This document shows positions 1-8,066 of a stretch of DNA of 64,000 bases, piece after piece. The DNA is from Chloroflexota bacterium. GTDB taxonomy: Bacteria; Chloroflexota; Anaerolineae; Aggregatilineales; Aggregatilineaceae. The notes under the pieces are model-generated. The model worked only from the letters and a program-made list of their open reading frames with translations, was not told where the DNA came from and did no database searches. The stretch covers positions 1 to 64,000 of the forward strand of contig JAAYCM010000143.1 in assembly GCA_012729765.1 (NCBI GenBank), in the 5' to 3' direction. Position 1 is the first letter of the stretch. Each line of letters opens with the position of its first letter. Both the position numbers and the translations under genes were made by a program.

Positions 1-376
1 CGGCCTCGGTCATATAGCCCTGCCCGGTCAGGCTGGTGCGCAGCCAGTAGCCGATCTCGAATTTCGGGACCGACCAGTCGATCCGGTGCAGGCCGCTCCC
101 GCCTACGAACAGGCCATCCGGCTTGCGAAGCAGCACCAGCGGCAGTTCCTCGCGCATCAGCCAGTGGGCCGCGCCGCGCCGGTACACTTCTTCCGTCTGC
201 GCGGCGGTCGGAGTCGGATGCACCCAGGGCATCCAGGGCCGCAGCTCCTCAAGCGACTCGCGGATCGCCGCGTTCCCGGCAGCGCCATCACCGGGGCGCG
301 GGGCACGAATGATCAGCCGCTCGGACTCGATCTGATCGGGGAAGTCAAACAAAATCGGGTTGTCGATACCGCTCAT
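1..376 (-). CDS. GNAT N-acetyltransferase, RimJ/RimL type (3' end outside window)
   Basis: The reading frame starts at the ATG at 376 and runs off the left edge, so only the N-terminal 125 residues are present. It begins MSGIDNPILFDFPDQIESER and then shows the RimJ/RimL pattern: SERLIIRAPRPGDG at the start of the domain, ELRPWMPWVHP, VGGSGLHRIDW and FEIGYWLRTSLTGQGYMTEA. The last of these is the start of acetyl-CoA binding motif A. The family transfers acetyl groups from acetyl-CoA to protein N-termini, antibiotics or small amines; the substrate cannot be inferred here. It lies upstream of hutH on the same strand order, with a 32-bp gap to the hutH stop. Confidence 0.85.
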   Translation of the reverse strand, partial: MSGIDNPILFDFPDQIESERLIIRAPRPGDGAAGNAAIRESLEELRPWMPWVHPTPTAAQTEEVYRRGAAHWLMREELPLVLLRKPDGLFVGGSGLHRIDWSVPKFEIGYWLRTSLTGQGYMTEA

Positions 377-408
377 ACGGCGCTCCTGTCGTGTGGGGGG
401 AAAACGTG

Positions 409-2139
409 CTACAGTGCCGCGTCGATCACATCCAACAGCGCGCCGCCGCGCACCAGATCGACGAAACGATCAACATACGGGCGCAGCGCCACATCCTGCG
501 TGATCGGGACTAGCCGGCGGCCCGGCGCGATTTCGACCGTGCGCAGGTAGTCGAGTGCGGCGGCGGTCCCGCGCCCCAGGCGCAAGCCCGGTTCCTGCTG
601 CAACCGCAGCTCCAATGCCTGATAAGCACACAGCAGCTCGATGGCGATCACAGCCTGGGCATTGGCAACGATCTGCGCCGCCTGCCGGGCTGCGATCGTG
701 CTCATGCTGACGTGGTCCTCACGGTTGGCGCTGCTGGGGATGCTGTCCACGCTGGCGGGATGCGCCAGCACCTTGTTTTCGCTGACCAGCGACGCCGCCG
801 TATACTGGACCATCATCAGGCCGTTGTTCAGCCCTTCTCCGCCGGGCGGCTCGGCCACCAGGAACGGCGGCAGCCCGCGATTGAGCCGGCCATCGGTCAG
901 CATAAAGGTGCGCCGCTCGGAAATGCTCGCCAGGTCGGCAACCGCGATCTTCAGGAAGTCCAGCACATAGCCCACCGGCGCGCCGTGAAAGTTGCCGCCC
1001 GAAACCGCCTTGATCGCGCGCGGCAGGTGCAGCGGCCCGTCTCCGGCCAGGAAGATCAGCGGGTTGTCGGTCACGGCGTTGATCTCGGTCGTCAGCACGC
1101 GCTCGATATGATCCAGGCTGTCCAGTCCCGCGCCCAAAACGGTCGGGGCGGCGCGCAGGCAGTAAGGGTCCTGGGGCGGTCCCTGGGCCGGATCGAGATC
1201 GTGATCGGCGTCGCCGCGCACCAGCTCGCTGCCTTCGACCAGCCGGTAGACAAACGCCGCGACGCGCGCCTGCCCGCTGTGGCCGCGTACCGCGTGCAGA
1301 TGCGGCAGAAACGCATCACGGAAGCCGCGCAGCGCTTCGAGCGAGAGCGCCAGCGCGATCCCGGCCTGGGCCAGCAGGTGCCGCGCATCGTGCCAGGCCA
1401 GCACGCCGATCCCGGCGCTGACCGCCGTCCCGTTGATCAGCGCGACGCCTTCCTTCGCGCCGAGCACCAATCGCGGGATGCCCGCCGCCGCCATTGCTTC
1501 GGCCCCGCTGATCAGGCCGCCCTGCCAGCACGCCAGCCCGTCCGCGCCGGGATGCGGCTCCTCACCGGGCACCGGCGCGCTGAGGACCAGCGCCAGGTGC
1601 GCCAGCGGGGCCAGATCACCGCACGCGCCGAGCGATCCCTGGGCGGGCATCGCGGGCAGCACACCCCGGTTGAGCATCGCCACCAGCGTATTGATCACGT
1701 CGCGCCGCACGCCGCTGTAACCCTGGGCCAGCGTGTGCGCCCGGATCAGCATCGACGCGCGGGTCGCATCCGGCGGCAGGTGCTCGCCCACCCCGACCGC
1801 ATGACTCAGCAGCAGATTCCGGCTCAGGCGGGCGGCCTCGGAGCGGTGGCGGAAGATCGCGCGCCCGGCGTTGTCGCCGAAACCCGTGTTCACACCGTAG
1901 ATCACCAGCGGATCGCGCCCTTCGGCGTCCGCCGCTTCGATCTCGCCCATCGTCTGCTCGACCCAGCGCGCGCTGGCGTCCACCCGCTCCAGCCGTGCCG
2001 CCAGATCGGAATCCGGGGGCGCGGCGTCGGGCAGCGGCTGCACCGGCGCCTGTTCGCGCGCGACGCGCACCACATCGGGGATGGTCAGGGGGGCATGGCC
2101 CAGCCGCAGCGGGCCATGATCATCCGCATCCAAAGACAT
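409..2139 (-). CDS. hutH: Histidine ammonia-lyase with Ala-Cys-Gly MIO triad
   Basis: A 576-residue member of the aromatic amino acid lyase family, predicted to deaminate L-histidine to urocanate in the cytosol. YGVNTGFGDNAG near residue 80 holds the catalytic Tyr, and LLLSHAVG carries the Ser-His pair typical of histidine rather than tyrosine/phenylalanine lyases. NPLIF, NFHG and the C-terminal QYTAASLVSENK and SREDHVSM-like segments also fit. The MIO prosthetic group normally forms from Ala-Ser-Gly; here the triad is Ala-Cys-Gly (GSLGACGDLAPLAH, Cys 173, codon at 1621-1623). The ATG at 2139 is chosen because AGAGAGG lies 6-7 bases upstream; an in-frame start at 2199 would precede a terminator-like hairpin. 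No other hut gene is nearby. Confidence 0.92.
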   Translation of the reverse strand: MSLDADDHGPLRLGHAPLTIPDVVRVAREQAPVQPLPDAAPPDSDLAARLERVDASARWVEQTMGEIEAADAEGRDPLVIYGVNTGFGDNAGRAIFRHRSEAARLSRNLLLSHAVGVGEHLPPDATRASMLIRAHTLAQGYSGVRRDVINTLVAMLNRGVLPAMPAQGSLGACGDLAPLAHLALVLSAPVPGEEPHPGADGLACWQGGLISGAEAMAAAGIPRLVLGAKEGVALINGTAVSAGIGVLAWHDARHLLAQAGIALALSLEALRGFRDAFLPHLHAVRGHSGQARVAAFVYRLVEGSELVRGDADHDLDPAQGPPQDPYCLRAAPTVLGAGLDSLDHIERVLTTEINAVTDNPLIFLAGDGPLHLPRAIKAVSGGNFHGAPVGYVLDFLKIAVADLASISERRTFMLTDGRLNRGLPPFLVAEPPGGEGLNNGLMMVQYTAASLVSENKVLAHPASVDSIPSSANREDHVSMSTIAARQAAQIVANAQAVIAIELLCAYQALELRLQQEPGLRLGRGTAAALDYLRTVEIAPGRRLVPITQDVALRPYVDRFVDLVRGGALLDVIDAAL

Positions 2140-2169
2140 ATTTTGCCTCTCTAAATTTTTCGTCACGAT

Positions 2170-2194
2170 AAAAACGTCGCCCACACCGGCGACG
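2170..2194 (-). terminator. Rho-independent terminator or attenuator ahead of hutH
   Basis: On the minus strand CGTCGCC and GGCGACG form a 7-bp stem (2175-2181 with 2188-2194) around a 6-base loop, followed directly by five T. It sits 24 bp past the stop of the SGNH gene and only about 30 bases before the hutH ATG. It could end the prs-SGNH transcript or act as an attenuator in the hutH leader. Confidence 0.65.
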
Positions 2195-2209
2195 CGCACT
2201 GTTAGCGCT

Positions 2210-2215
2210 ATTGTA
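2210..2215 (-). promoter_or_regulatory. hutH: Candidate -10 element (TACAAT) for hutH
   Basis: TACAAT on the minus strand lies about 70 bases before the hutH start and is followed by the 8-bp palindrome TAGCGCTA. I see no good -35. If used, the transcript would begin just upstream of the terminator-like hairpin at 2170-2194. Confidence 0.3.
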
Positions 2216-2217
2216 CA

Positions 2218-3381
2218 TCAGCGCAGCACGTCGCGCCGCAGCCGGTCGAGCACTTGCAGCGCGGTCAGGTTGCGGACGGTGTAGCCATAGCGCAGGTGGT
2301 CGGGATCGAAGTGGGCGCTCAGGCCGTCGGGCGGCGCGCTGGGGTGAACGCCGTCCGCGCTGATGCCGAGATCGGGCACGGCTTGCAGCGCGCGCCAGTA
2401 ATTCCACAACGGCACGTCATACTCACGCGCCAGGTCGATCACGGCGCGGTTGAAAGCCAGTATGCGCCCGGCCAGATCGGGGCGCGCCGGCAGCGGTGGG
2501 ATCGTGCTCAGCACCGGGATCACGCCCTGCTCCAGCGAGAACTCGACGATCTGGCGCAGGTTATCGCGGTAGCTGTCGAGCGTGCGCCCGGCAGCGACAT
2601 CGTTCGTGCCAAACAGAATCAGCGCGATTGCAGGCCGCGCCAGCCGGTACTCGCACGCCAGCGGAGACTCCCCGGCCTGGCACACGCGCGGATCGGCCTG
2701 CGCCGGGTCGAGCACGTCGCCGCTCGTCCAGCCGATGCGCACCGCCGCCGAGGTCGCGCCAAACGGATTCTGCTCACGCCCATCGGGAGCGGAGAAATAG
2801 GCAATCGTGTCGGCCAGGGAACCGTGCTCGCCCAGGTCGTAGCGGCCCTGCGCGATAGGAGTTAGAAAACGGGCGTCGGCGCTGATACTGTCGCCCACAC
2901 GGACGAACACCTGCGGCAGATTGCCACGCCGCTGGCCCTCGCGGAAGATCGCGCGGGCGCGGTCGCCAATGCCCGAAATAAGGTCAGTTTCGAGGAGAAG
3001 CTGCATGTCCGGCGCGTCTTCCCCGTTCGCGCCGAACAGCGCGACGGCGCTCAGGTCGGCCTCATAGGCGAGATAGCTCGCCGCCACCCAACCCTGTTCG
3101 CCATCCGGCAGTGTAACAGACACCCAGGCGTTATCGGCGGTGCGCGCCGTGATCGTGAGCGGCGTCCCGGCGTCCAGCGTCGTCACGACCGCCGCACTGG
3201 TGGACGGCTCCGCGCGCACGCGCAGCCCGCCGCAGGTCGCGCAGACTCGCGCCGCAATCGTGACCGGACGATCCGCGCGCAGCACGAGCCACACGCCGAT
3301 CAGCGCCAGCAGCCCCGCGATCAGTGCCGCCCCAACCGCCGCGCCGATCCACACCCGGCGCGACCACAACTGCTCTACCAC
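2218..3381 (-). CDS. Membrane-anchored SH3b-SGNH hydrolase
   Basis: A 387-residue protein with an N-terminal transmembrane segment (about residues 12-35), a bacterial SH3 domain (about 40-110: CATCGGLRVRAEPSTSA, then DNAWVSVTLPDGEQGWVAASYL) and a C-terminal SGNH/GDSL hydrolase domain. The SGNH blocks are visible: GDSISADARF (nucleophile Ser), LFGTNDVAAG (block III) and DGVHPS (catalytic Asp and His). Such proteins hydrolyse esters, often on polysaccharides or lipids, outside the cytoplasm; SH3b domains often bind cell-wall material. The substrate is unknown. The GTG start at 3381 lies 8 bp past the prs stop, so the two genes are probably cotranscribed; the ribosome site is weak. Confidence 0.8.
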   Translation of the reverse strand: MVEQLWSRRVWIGAAVGAALIAGLLALIGVWLVLRADRPVTIAARVCATCGGLRVRAEPSTSAAVVTTLDAGTPLTITARTADNAWVSVTLPDGEQGWVAASYLAYEADLSAVALFGANGEDAPDMQLLLETDLISGIGDRARAIFREGQRRGNLPQVFVRVGDSISADARFLTPIAQGRYDLGEHGSLADTIAYFSAPDGREQNPFGATSAAVRIGWTSGDVLDPAQADPRVCQAGESPLACEYRLARPAIALILFGTNDVAAGRTLDSYRDNLRQIVEFSLEQGVIPVLSTIPPLPARPDLAGRILAFNRAVIDLAREYDVPLWNYWRALQAVPDLGISADGVHPSAPPDGLSAHFDPDHLRYGYTVRNLTALQVLDRLRRDVLR

Positions 3382-3389
3382 GTCGCCCG

Positions 3390-4382
3390 CTAGCCCAGCG
3401 AGCGATCCGAGGGCATATCCTCGCTCCAGAAGGTGAACAGATCGCCCACCGATTTCCCTTCATGGTTGCAGCGGATCGCATCTCCGAACACGGCGGCCAC
3501 CGACTCGACCCGGAGCTTGGGCAGCCGCTGCTGGGCGTGGGGTGCATACACCGTGTCGGTGCACACGATCTCGCTGACGCACTCCAGCGCGCTCACGTTC
3601 TCGATCGCGTTGCCGGTAAACAGGCCGTGCGTGCAGGCCAGCGAGAACTCCTTGGTGCCCAGCCTGTTCATCACTTCTACGATCTTGACCATCGTGCTGC
3701 CGGTCGCGATCTCGTCATCGATCACGATTGCGCGGCGCTTGACCGGCCCGCCGCTGCCCAGCACCGTCGCGATCTCGACTTCGGCATCGCCCAGGCGCAT
3801 CTTGCTGCCGACGGCCAGCGGCAGGCCCAGCGCGTAGGCCAGCTTGGTCGCCTGCTTGGCATAGCCGACATCGGGCGAGACGACAACCGCGTCGCTGAGG
3901 TCCTGCTTCCTGAAGTGATCGACCATCACGCGCAGGCTGGTCAGGTGATCGAGCGGGACATCGAAAAAGCCGTGAATCTGCGCCGAGTGCAGCGTCATCG
4001 CCAGCACGCGGTCCGCCCCGGCGGTTTCGATCAGTTGGGCCAGCAGCTTGGCGGTGATCGAGATGCGCGGCGCGTCCTTCTTGTCGGACCGCCCATAGGC
4101 ATAGTAGGGGATCACGGCGGTGACACGGTCGGCGTCGCCGTGCCGGGCGATATCCAGCATCATCAACATCTGCATCAGGTGGCGGTGCACCGGCTCGGTG
4201 AGCGACTGGATGATATAGACATCCTTACCGCGCACACTCTCGCCCAGCTGCACTCGCAGTGTCCCGTGGCTGAAGCGCTCGGTCCGGGTGGGGCGCAGCG
4301 GCACGCCGAGATACTCGCAAACCCGGAGGGCCAGCGGCTCATTCGATGTGCCAGAGAAAATGTAGGGGCCTTCCGCTGTCAA
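3390..4382 (-). CDS. prs: Ribose-phosphate pyrophosphokinase
   Basis: A 330-residue PRPP synthetase that transfers pyrophosphate from ATP to ribose 5-phosphate for nucleotide, His and Trp synthesis. It opens with YIFSGTSNEPLALRVCEYLGV and carries YYAYGRSDKK (catalytic flexible loop region), SPDVGYAKQA and the PRPP-binding loop VIDDEIATGSTM. I place the start at a TTG at 4382, with AAGGAGG seven bases upstream; the ATG at 4418 lacks a ribosome site and would add 12 residues not typical of the family. The SGNH hydrolase follows closely on the same strand; a divergent acetyltransferase gene starts at 4547. Confidence 0.95.
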   Translation of the reverse strand: MTAEGPYIFSGTSNEPLALRVCEYLGVPLRPTRTERFSHGTLRVQLGESVRGKDVYIIQSLTEPVHRHLMQMLMMLDIARHGDADRVTAVIPYYAYGRSDKKDAPRISITAKLLAQLIETAGADRVLAMTLHSAQIHGFFDVPLDHLTSLRVMVDHFRKQDLSDAVVVSPDVGYAKQATKLAYALGLPLAVGSKMRLGDAEVEIATVLGSGGPVKRRAIVIDDEIATGSTMVKIVEVMNRLGTKEFSLACTHGLFTGNAIENVSALECVSEIVCTDTVYAPHAQQRLPKLRVESVAAVFGDAIRCNHEGKSVGDLFTFWSEDMPSDRSLG

Positions 4383-4546
4383 GCCTTGTCCTCCTTGTGT
4401 TGGCTGTGCACAAAACACGCCTCTACTTTACCGCCGCCCACCAAACCTGCAACCCTTCCGGCGGCGGAATAGCGCGGTTTTCGCCGAACGTTATAATTCT
4501 AGAACGTGGGTTTCCGAGTCTTTGCCCGGAATGCTGGGAGCATGGC

Positions 4547-5827
4547 ATGTATCTCCGCAACGTTCAGTGGCCTGACGACCAGGATGCGCTGCTCAGGCAT
4601 ATTCTTCAGGTGCACGGCCCGACTGATTGCGATCTGCTGGCGGCGTGGTATGGCACCACCCCGCGTTTCGATCCGGCTGACTATTTCGTCGTCGAGAATG
4701 ACGACGGCACGGAGATTATCGCACACGTGGGCGTCGTGCCGCGCCTGGTGCAGATCGGCCAGAGCCTTTTTACGGCGGGCGAGATCGCGTTCTTCGGCGT
4801 GCTGGACAGCCATCAGGACCAGGGGATCGAGCCGGCGCTGCTCGATATCGCCCACGACCGCATGGTCGCGCGCGGCGACGCGTTGGGGCTGGTGTTGGGC
4901 ACGCCGAATTTTTACGAGGCGTGGCAGTACGAGTACGCGGTCGGCCTCTACCTGACCAGCTACGAGTCCGATATCCCGACCGACCTGGCGCTCAAGGCCG
5001 GACACTGGGACTTGCAGCACGCCTACGAGCGCCGTACCGCCGACCGGCTGGGGGTGCGCAGCCGCCCGCTGACCGTGCGCCGCTTTTACCTCAGCGATCT
5101 GCCCGCCGTGATGGCGCTGTATCAGGCCGAGAGCCGCGCCGGGCATTCGATTCTGGCACGCGACGAGGAAACGTGGCTCTGGCAGCTCGACTATATGACG
5201 CGCATCGGGCGCAACGAGCCGGATGATTTTCTGGTGGTCGAGATCGAGAACCAGATCGCCGGCTATATCCGGCTGGTGACCGACACGCCGCTCAACTGGT
5301 TCCGCGAAGCCGAGGCCGCGCGCTTCAGCGTGATCGAGGCGGCGGGCAGCGATCCCGACGCGATCGAGGCGCTGCTGGCCGAAACGGCACGCCTCGCGCA
5401 GACGTTCAACGCCAGACGGATCGGCCTGTTTGTGCACCCGGCCAGCCAGTTTGCCCGGCATGCTCTGGCGCGCGGCGCGAGCTTTCGCAGCTTCACCGGC
5501 GCGGGATTCATGCGCGTACACAACCTGCCGCTGGCCGTGCAGCAGCTCGGTCCAGAGTTGGAAGCGCGCCGCCTGGCGAGTCCCTATGCCGGGCGCGCCT
5601 TCCGGCTGGTGATCACGACCGAGCACGATCAGGCCGAGATCGAGCTGGGCCATGGCACGCCGGAGCCGGTCGAGCTGGAAGTGCCCGCGACCGCCTTTGT
5701 CCGGCTGCTGTCCGGCTGGTATGGAATCGACCACCTGAACGCTGGCTATCTGGCGCGCCATGACGACCTGCTGCGTGTGCTCTTCCCCCGGCGCGATCCG
5801 AAGATCGGGCTGGCGGACCTAATCTGA
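4547..5827 (+). CDS. Tandem GNAT-domain acetyltransferase
   Basis: A 426-residue protein that looks like two GNAT folds in a row. The first (about 20-160) includes YFVVENDDGTEIIAHVGVVP and the motif A region IAFFGVLDSHQDQGIEPAL. The second (about 170-320) starts VRRFYLSDLPAVMALY and includes FLVVEIENQIAGYIRLV. A C-terminal domain of about 100 residues follows, so the layout resembles Eis-like multi-domain acetyltransferases. The substrate is unknown. The ATG at 4547 has GGGAG upstream; the earlier ATG at 4346 would run back into the divergent prs gene. A TATAAT at 4492-4497 could be its -10, with no clear -35. The next acetyltransferase gene starts 37 bp after its stop. Confidence 0.75.
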   Translation: MYLRNVQWPDDQDALLRHILQVHGPTDCDLLAAWYGTTPRFDPADYFVVENDDGTEIIAHVGVVPRLVQIGQSLFTAGEIAFFGVLDSHQDQGIEPALLDIAHDRMVARGDALGLVLGTPNFYEAWQYEYAVGLYLTSYESDIPTDLALKAGHWDLQHAYERRTADRLGVRSRPLTVRRFYLSDLPAVMALYQAESRAGHSILARDEETWLWQLDYMTRIGRNEPDDFLVVEIENQIAGYIRLVTDTPLNWFREAEAARFSVIEAAGSDPDAIEALLAETARLAQTFNARRIGLFVHPASQFARHALARGASFRSFTGAGFMRVHNLPLAVQQLGPELEARRLASPYAGRAFRLVITTEHDQAEIELGHGTPEPVELEVPATAFVRLLSGWYGIDHLNAGYLARHDDLLRVLFPRRDPKIGLADLI

Positions 5828-5864
5828 TTACGGCGGCTTGCGGGCTGCCCAGGAGCTTGAGGTT

Positions 5865-6809
5865 ATGTCTCAGATCACCGTCCGGCAGGCGAACCTGTCC
5901 GACGCAAGCAGTATCACTGCCCTGAACAATCGCCTGATCGCGCGCTGGGTGCGCTATGGCATCGACAACGAGGAGCTTCCGACCGGGTACGATGACCTGA
6001 CCCTGTTCGAGCGCTGGCTGCAAGGCGGTCCCTGGTCCAGCATCGAGATGTGCGCGGTCCATATCGCCAGCCTGCTGCGCGGCACCGACGGTATCCCGCT
6101 GGTGGCCGAGGTCGAGGGCGAGGTTGGGGCCGAGGCCGAGATCTTCATCGGGCAGGAGCCGGAGCCGTTCGGCCATCACATCAACGTCTCACGGCTGGCG
6201 GTCCACCCGGAGCTGGCCGATATCGGCCTGGGCAGCGCCCTGCTGACCTATATCCTGCAAATCGCCGCGGCGATCCGCTGCCGCCGGGTGACGGTCGCGG
6301 ACGCGAGCGATGATGCCGCGCTCTACGAGCATCACCGTTTCCACCGGGCGCACAGCGGCCAGCGGCTGGCGATCAGCGCGCAGGAAGGCCGCGTGTTCTA
6401 CCGGGCGACCGAGCTTACGAGCTTCCAGCCGGAGCTGATCAAGGGCTGGCATATGCCGCTGGGCCGCTATCAGAACGCGCGCCAGGAGTGGGAGCGCATC
6501 GTGCCCGGTTTCTGGAACAGCGTGCCGGAGATTGTCGAGCCGGAAGCCGCTCGCCTGAGCCTGACCATCACCGGGCAGGAAGCCTATGCCCTGATGCAGG
6601 CCGACCGCTACGATCCGTCGCGGGTCCACGTCTATCTGTGGAGCAAGCGCCCGATCAATCACCTGCTGGTGATGGCGCTGCGCGACTGGGCCGCCCGCCA
6701 GGGCTACGAGACGCTGGTCGCGTTCGCATGGGATTACGTGATCCCGCTGCTGGAAGTGGACGCCGCGCCGGACGGTTATAACCAAGTGCTCTACGAGCGC
6801 GCGCTTTGA
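5865..6809 (+). CDS. GNAT N-acetyltransferase with C-terminal extension
   Basis: A 314-residue protein. The N-terminal half is a GNAT domain: ITVRQANLSDASSITALNNR, PLVAEVEG, INVSRLAVHPELADIGLGSAL (motif A, with Gly-Leu-Gly in place of the usual Q/RGxG) and ALYEHHRFHRAHSGQRL. The second half (about 190-314) is unassigned and may be a degenerate second GNAT-like domain. The ATG at 5865 is preceded by AGGAGC, 7-8 bases upstream. It probably forms an operon with the tandem-GNAT gene upstream. Function and substrate are unknown. Confidence 0.7.
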   Translation: MSQITVRQANLSDASSITALNNRLIARWVRYGIDNEELPTGYDDLTLFERWLQGGPWSSIEMCAVHIASLLRGTDGIPLVAEVEGEVGAEAEIFIGQEPEPFGHHINVSRLAVHPELADIGLGSALLTYILQIAAAIRCRRVTVADASDDAALYEHHRFHRAHSGQRLAISAQEGRVFYRATELTSFQPELIKGWHMPLGRYQNARQEWERIVPGFWNSVPEIVEPEAARLSLTITGQEAYALMQADRYDPSRVHVYLWSKRPINHLLVMALRDWAARQGYETLVAFAWDYVIPLLEVDAAPDGYNQVLYERAL

Positions 6810-6917
6810 TACCACAGCCGCCGGTTTCGATCATAACGCGGCTGGCCTGAACATCCCTAGCCCCGGCACGGGCGGCGCGGTGTGGCGAATCTAGTGAACT
6901 TCGTACAAGCAATATGC

Positions 6918-6946
6918 TTGACACATATCTTCAGAATCCATACAAT
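6918..6946 (+). promoter_or_regulatory. Consensus SigA-type promoter
   Basis: TTGACA (6918-6923) and TACAAT (6941-6946) are separated by exactly 17 bp. This is one of the two best -35/-10 pairs in the window. Transcription would start near 6953, about 250 bases ahead of the DUF4395 gene, through a structured leader. Confidence 0.8.
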
Positions 6947-7206
6947 CTCGTCATCGTAACCGCACATCATCGAGAATCAAACTATGCACAGGTTAGGATG
7001 TATGTGTCTGGAGCCGGGGCGTTAAGCCACACGACTTCAGACCGGGCCATAACCTAGAGCGCTAAGCTAAAGCCAACGACTGAACAGCGTGGCTGCGCCC
7101 CACAGCGGCGAGATTTTCCGATCGCCGCCGGCATAACGGGGCCGCACCACGTTTTTTGTTTGGTCGCTGGCTTTTTTGTTCACAGCTTGTGAGGAGAAAT
7201 ACACCC
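6947..7206 (+). ncRNA. Unassigned structured 5' leader or small RNA
   Basis: This 260-base stretch follows a consensus promoter and holds no credible gene. Nested complementarity is visible by eye: an outer stem GGTTAGG (6991-6997) with CC-A-TAACC (7047-7054, one bulged A), an inner 8-bp stem GTCTGGAG (7006-7013) with CTTCAGAC (7035-7042, one G-U), and a small GGC/GCC hairpin inside. A further 7-bp hairpin GCGGCGA/TCGCCGC follows near 7106-7128, then two T-rich runs (7152-7157 and 7172-7177). I do not recognise it as any riboswitch class I know. It may be a regulatory leader for the DUF4395-thioredoxin pair or an independent small RNA. Confidence 0.5.
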
Positions 7207-7665
7207 ATGATTGCTGAACGTCAGGTTGATCACAGCGCCATCCGGACCAATCAGAGCTTCACAATTGGGCTGTTGGCGCTGGCGTTTGTCCTGAATCTGC
7301 CGGGGCTGGCCGGAGCCACCGGGCTGATCATGCTGGTATCAGCCTTGGTGCCGCCGCTGGGCCTGTTCACGCGTATCTACCGACACGTGCTGCGCCCGGC
7401 GGGGCTGGTGCGTCCCAACGTGATCCGCGACAACCCGGAACCGCACCGCTTCGCGCAGGTCCTCGGCGGGACAGTCGTCACGCTGGGCACGCTCGCGCTG
7501 CTGGCCGGATTCGAGGTCGCAGGCTGGGGACTGATCGCGGTCGTGATCGGGCTGGCGAGCCTGAACCTGTTCGCGGGCTGGTGCGCCGGCTGCACGCTGT
7601 ACTACTGGCTCAACCGGCTGGGCGTGCCCGGCTTTAAGCACTCACCGGGCGAGACGGCACGATGA
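7207..7665 (+). CDS. DUF4395 membrane protein
   Basis: A 152-residue membrane protein with about four hydrophobic segments. It matches the DUF4395 pattern: VDHSAIRTNQ near the N-terminus, NPEPHRFAQVLGG in the middle and GWCAGCTLYYW near the end, the last giving a CxxC in or beside a membrane segment. The family's role is unknown, but members often sit beside thioredoxin-like genes, as here. The ATG at 7207 has GAGGAGA about 10 bases upstream. Its stop overlaps the next gene by ATGA, so the two are translationally coupled. A thiol-redox role is inferred from that pairing and the CxxC. Confidence 0.75.
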   Translation: MIAERQVDHSAIRTNQSFTIGLLALAFVLNLPGLAGATGLIMLVSALVPPLGLFTRIYRHVLRPAGLVRPNVIRDNPEPHRFAQVLGGTVVTLGTLALLAGFEVAGWGLIAVVIGLASLNLFAGWCAGCTLYYWLNRLGVPGFKHSPGETAR

Positions 7666-8066
7666 TCGAGCGGCTGGCCCTGTTCCTGATGCTGGCCGGG
7701 CTGGCGCTGATTGCCTATGCGGGCTTCCAGCGCTGGCAGGTGTGGCGCGCCTGCCGATCCGCCCCCGGCGATCCGCTGCTGGTGCGGCTGCGGCCCGGCA
7801 TACCGGCGGTGCTCTACTTCACCACGCCGTCCTGCGCGCCGTGCCGGTTTCAGCAGCGCCCGGCCATTGCGGCCCTGCTGCACGAGCTGGGCGACCGCGT
7901 GCAGGTGATCGAAGTCGATGCGCAGGAACAGCCCGACGCTGCCGCGCGCTGGGGTGTGCTCAGCGTACCCACAACCTTCATTCTGGATCGCACGGGCCGC
8001 CCGCGCGCGTGTAACAACGGTGTCGCCGGGCTGGACCGGCTGCGGCAGCAGCTTATGAGCCTGTAA
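7662..8066 (+). CDS. Membrane-anchored thioredoxin-like protein
   Basis: A 134-residue protein with one N-terminal transmembrane helix (about residues 5-22) and a thioredoxin fold. The active site is CAPC in FTTPSCAPCRFQQRP, and VPTTF supplies the cis-proline loop. It would act as a thiol reductant or oxidant on the outer face of the membrane, perhaps with the CxxC of the DUF4395 partner encoded just upstream (4-bp overlap). Its 3' end overlaps the end of the convergent LSDAT gene by 14 bp. Confidence 0.85.
   Translation: MIERLALFLMLAGLALIAYAGFQRWQVWRACRSAPGDPLLVRLRPGIPAVLYFTTPSCAPCRFQQRPAIAALLHELGDRVQVIEVDAQEQPDAAARWGVLSVPTTFILDRTGRPRACNNGVAGLDRLRQQLMSL

Noticed and set aside
712-2154. Long plus-strand frame opposite hutH (480 residues)
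   Set aside because: It is the antisense of a clear hutH in GC-rich DNA, rich in Arg/Gln/His with no domain pattern.
7145-7180. T-rich runs ahead of the DUF4395 gene as classical terminators
   Set aside because: The nearest strong stem is some 20 bases away and the runs are not directly preceded by a stable hairpin, so I left them as part of the unassigned leader.
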